64,000 nt of DNA, taken from assembly GCA_026874595.1 (NCBI GenBank), contig CM049315.1, positions 37,652,164 through 37,716,163 on the forward strand. The letters run 5' to 3'. Below are positions 62,701-64,000 of this stretch, piece by piece. A model generated the notes under the pieces. It was not told the origin of the DNA. It saw nothing but the letters and a program-made list of their open reading frames with translations, and did no database searches. The stretch's first letter is position 1. Every line of letters begins with the position of its first letter. A program made the position numbers and the translations under genes. This DNA comes from Sipunculus nudus. Its lineage: Eukaryota; Annelida; Sipuncula; Golfingiida; Sipunculidae.

Positions 62701-63983
62701 GCCTGTACGCGTACTCCCAGGGTCCTGCAGATCATAATATATGCACACTGGTGCCCGAACCGTCTGCTAGCAAAACGTGCCATATTAAAAGATTACGGAA
62801 CAAGCTGGTGTGGTTATGACCTTTAAGCGCCATCTATTGACAATGTGATGAACAAACATCTGAATGTGAACGCTGGTTTAACTGCCTAAGAACGTATGGT
62901 CTTTGGTTATCTTTTGCTTTACAGTTTACTTTAAAAGTAATTATGTGTTCCAATATATATTAAAATAATGTTTTACCAGTAGTGCAGCCATACTCAAATA
63001 TAGGTACAACTGTTAGTCTGGTTAGAGTGCATAATTTGGCGAGTGAATATCGATCTTTTAATCAATCATTGTATAAAAATGCCGTTGTTTATAACTGACT
63101 CTGAAAAGTTTGTTAATACATATAAGCCTTTTAAAATATTAATTTTACATTTTATAAAATTAACAATGAATAAAATTAATATACAAATATGTGGTTTCAT
63201 TGAATATACATTCTCAGTATTCACTTCCTCCTTCCTCCGCCTATTATCGCCCCTTGCGCCTCAGCGGGCCATGGAGTCTCTTGTATATGTTTGAATTTAG
63301 CCATACCTGCGTTTTATAGCCGCATCCCTTGTTGAGAAATATTAGTCAGGATTTTCAGCTGAAAGTCTTATTTTAAGGCCGCGGCAGCAAAACGTGAATC
63401 TACAGTAGTTCTGTTTTATTCAGTCTGGTCTTATAATTGACTCATAGCATGGACCCATATGGATGATATCTTCAAAATTAAATATATAACTGGAAATTTT
63501 TCCAGTAAGCTACTCATATGGAGAATACATAGTGGTTAATATTGACAATAACACTGCCACACAATGTAGAACAGTCAATAATTAACTAGGTATGAGCTAC
63601 CTGTAGGTGCTTCATGGAGAGATGTAAAATGTAGTCAAAATAATAATTGACATTTTTACAACATTTTCTTTGGGTCCTTAGAGTCTTCATGTAAACAGGT
63701 AATCTTCATTTTTTAATTAATTTAATAATACTCTTGAACAATTATATTAATGAGCCAGTAAAATTCTATTATGATTTGCAAATCCTCATTGCTTACAGAT
63801 CAGTGTTATGTACCCCTGTTGAGACCACCAGACAACAGTATGCAGCCTGTGGTTGGGGAGCCTTGGTCACCTGATGTAATGAACAGCCAATCACAAATTG
63901 TTCCTGGATCACCTGTCCCTAATAGCCCCAAGGATCCAACGTATGAGGTCAAAGCTTATGCAGGACCTATGTCACCAAGTCAG
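53344..63983 (+). CDS. ANKLE2: ANKLE2-like (ankyrin repeat and LEM domain protein 2), 5' part, 7 exons
   Basis: ANKLE2 is an endoplasmic reticulum/nuclear-envelope protein that controls BAF dephosphorylation and nuclear-envelope reassembly after mitosis. Coding exons: 53344-53722, 58543-58709, 59568-59756, 60297-60485, 60868-60990, 61634-61700, 63799-63983; all joins are GT-AG and in one frame, giving 433 residues before the window ends. Domain order fits the family: LEM-like helices 3-45, a low-complexity acidic linker, AVYYGVAV, a caulimovirus-type RNase H1-like domain 128-165 (GSRFKSFPTYEEAYAFSK), ankyrin repeats about 205-350 (ETPLHFACKFGN), then YVPLLRPPDN and the GEPWSPD segment. Human ANKLE2 has 938 residues, so roughly half is missing at the right edge. 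No N-terminal membrane helix is encoded with this start, unlike the vertebrate protein. Confidence 0.92.
53841..53966 (+). repeat. 70-bp tandem duplication in ANKLE2 intron 1
   Basis: Two imperfect copies starting GAACACCTCAGGCACC / GAACACCTAATGCACC and both ending GGAGCGAGTTGGTT-AGG-TGAAAAAA. Confidence 0.8.
55037..56323. mobile_element. Candidate 1.29-kb MITE with TACTGTGAAACC ends
   Basis: Left end TACTGTGAAACCTG (55037-55050) and right end CCAGTTTTCACTGTA (56309-56323) form an imperfect inverted pair with TA at both borders. The adjoining inner text at left (TTTTGTCCTTAATAGTGAGG) resembles a type of end common in invertebrate MITEs. The pairing is less certain than for the other elements. 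Confidence 0.5.
58543..58709 (+). CDS. ANKLE2: ANKLE2 coding exon 2 (RNase H1-like/viroplasmin-type domain)
   Basis: Residues 127-182. ELVFTDKTQALKIAKKLRGS and RFKSFPTYEEAYAFSK match the small domain that vertebrate ANKLE2 carries between LEM and ankyrin repeats. Acceptor TTCATTATAG, donor AAG|GTAAGG. The upstream intron is 4.8 kb. Confidence 0.93.
58710..59567 (+). other. ANKLE2 intron 2
   Basis: Non-coding AT-rich DNA. Nothing recognisable. Confidence 0.6.
59568..59756 (+). CDS. ANKLE2: ANKLE2 coding exon 3 (start of ankyrin region)
   Basis: Residues 183-245, 63 codons, phase 0. It contains LRKAIERGDIDAVHKLSWSN followed by PRYLISSGDTPTILQ, matching the conserved WSNPRYLIxSGDxPTI block of ANKLE2. 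Acceptor TTCTTGACAG, donor CAG|GTAAAA. Confidence 0.95.
59757..60296 (+). other. ANKLE2 intron 3
   Basis: Non-coding, with a G run at 59880-59893. Confidence 0.6.
60297..60485 (+). CDS. ANKLE2: ANKLE2 coding exon 4 (ankyrin repeat)
   Basis: Residues 246-308, 63 codons, phase 0. It begins EGFRYNSLHVGATKDQAEIV and ends IDFIVDLYLNTPDKG. Both halves match the vertebrate protein. Acceptor ATTTTGTAG; the donor GGG|GTATTT is weaker than the others and could shift by a base, but this position keeps frame with exon 5. Confidence 0.93.
60486..60867 (+). other. ANKLE2 intron 4
   Basis: Short AT-rich intron without further features. Confidence 0.6.
60868..60990 (+). CDS. ANKLE2: ANKLE2 coding exon 5 (ankyrin repeat)
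   Basis: Residues 309-349: NCETPLHFACKFGNIEVVSI, then LAAHPKTDKTRKNKYGELAS and D. TPLHFACKFGN is a canonical ankyrin helix-turn motif. Acceptor TTGTTTTAG, donor GAT|GTAGGT. Confidence 0.95.
60991..61633 (+). other. ANKLE2 intron 5
   Basis: Non-coding, with a C-rich run near 61450. Confidence 0.6.
61634..61700 (+). CDS. ANKLE2: ANKLE2 coding exon 6
   Basis: Residues 350-371: VVCSRARTQSRDIERQILDL, then LD. It corresponds to the vertebrate segment V(I/V)CERSKNKS...I. Acceptor TTTTGATCACAG, donor GATG|GTTAGT, phase 1. Confidence 0.9.
61840..63405. mobile_element. 1.57-kb CCGTAGATCC transposon, copy 2 (ANKLE2 intron 6)
   Basis: Same orientation as the 27681-29225 copy and alignable along its whole length, including the internal duplication. 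Its ends have drifted (CCATAGATCTGCGTTTTGCT left; AAAACGTGAATCTACAG right) but the flanking TA is kept at both sides (61838-61839, 63406-63407). Non-coding. Confidence 0.88.
63799..63983 (+). CDS. ANKLE2: ANKLE2 coding exon 7 (last in window)
   Basis: Residues 372-433. DQCYVPLLRPPDNSMQPVVG continues with EPWSPD and ends YEVKAYAGPMSPSQ, matching the ANKLE2 YYVPLLR ... GELWSPD ... AFAGPLSP segment. Acceptor TTGCTTACAG, donor CAG|GTATAA at 63984. The remaining exons lie outside the window. Confidence 0.93.
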
Positions 63984-64000
63984 GTATAACACCTATATAT

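Overview
This looks like nuclear genomic DNA of an invertebrate animal, most likely a mollusc and plausibly a bivalve. The window is AT-rich. Its genes are cut into short exons (61-379 bp) with consensus GT-AG introns of up to 13.6 kb. Introns and spacers are packed with miniature inverted-repeat elements and with 'pearl-like' elements, which have tandem core repeats followed by a GACGGACG-type microsatellite; pearl elements are known from bivalves. No prokaryotic operon, rRNA, tRNA or CRISPR array was seen.

Two genes can be read exon by exon. On the minus strand, 46446 down to 16397, is a voltage-sensing phosphatase (VSP/TPTE family): 14 coding exons that join in a single frame into a 520-residue protein. 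It has a four-helix voltage sensor, the basic linker, a PTEN-like phosphatase with an intact CKGGKGR active site, and a C2 domain. On the plus strand, from 53344 to the window edge, are the first seven coding exons (433 residues) of ANKLE2, an ankyrin-repeat/LEM protein needed for nuclear-envelope reassembly; the gene continues past the window. The two genes are head to head, with 6.9 kb between start codons. I see no functional link between them.

Layout: 1-16.4 kb lies beyond the VSP 3' end, has no supportable gene, and holds a GC-rich left edge, dispersed repeats and a 0.6 kb minisatellite. 16.4-46.4 kb is the VSP gene. 46.4-53.3 kb is the intergenic region, with a TA-flanked element, a hAT-type element with a perfect 8-bp target duplication, and a small minus-strand ORF facing ANKLE2 across a compact promoter-like segment. 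53.3-64 kb is the 5' half of ANKLE2.

No clearly new multi-gene system was found. The most notable observations are: a 66-bp tandem duplication that copies the exon 8 splice donor of VSP and offers an in-frame 22-residue insertion; several transposon families sharing CCGTA/TA termini, including two copies of a 1.55-kb element with an internal duplication; one element nested in another; and a tandem repeat that carries perfect DR1 nuclear-receptor motifs.
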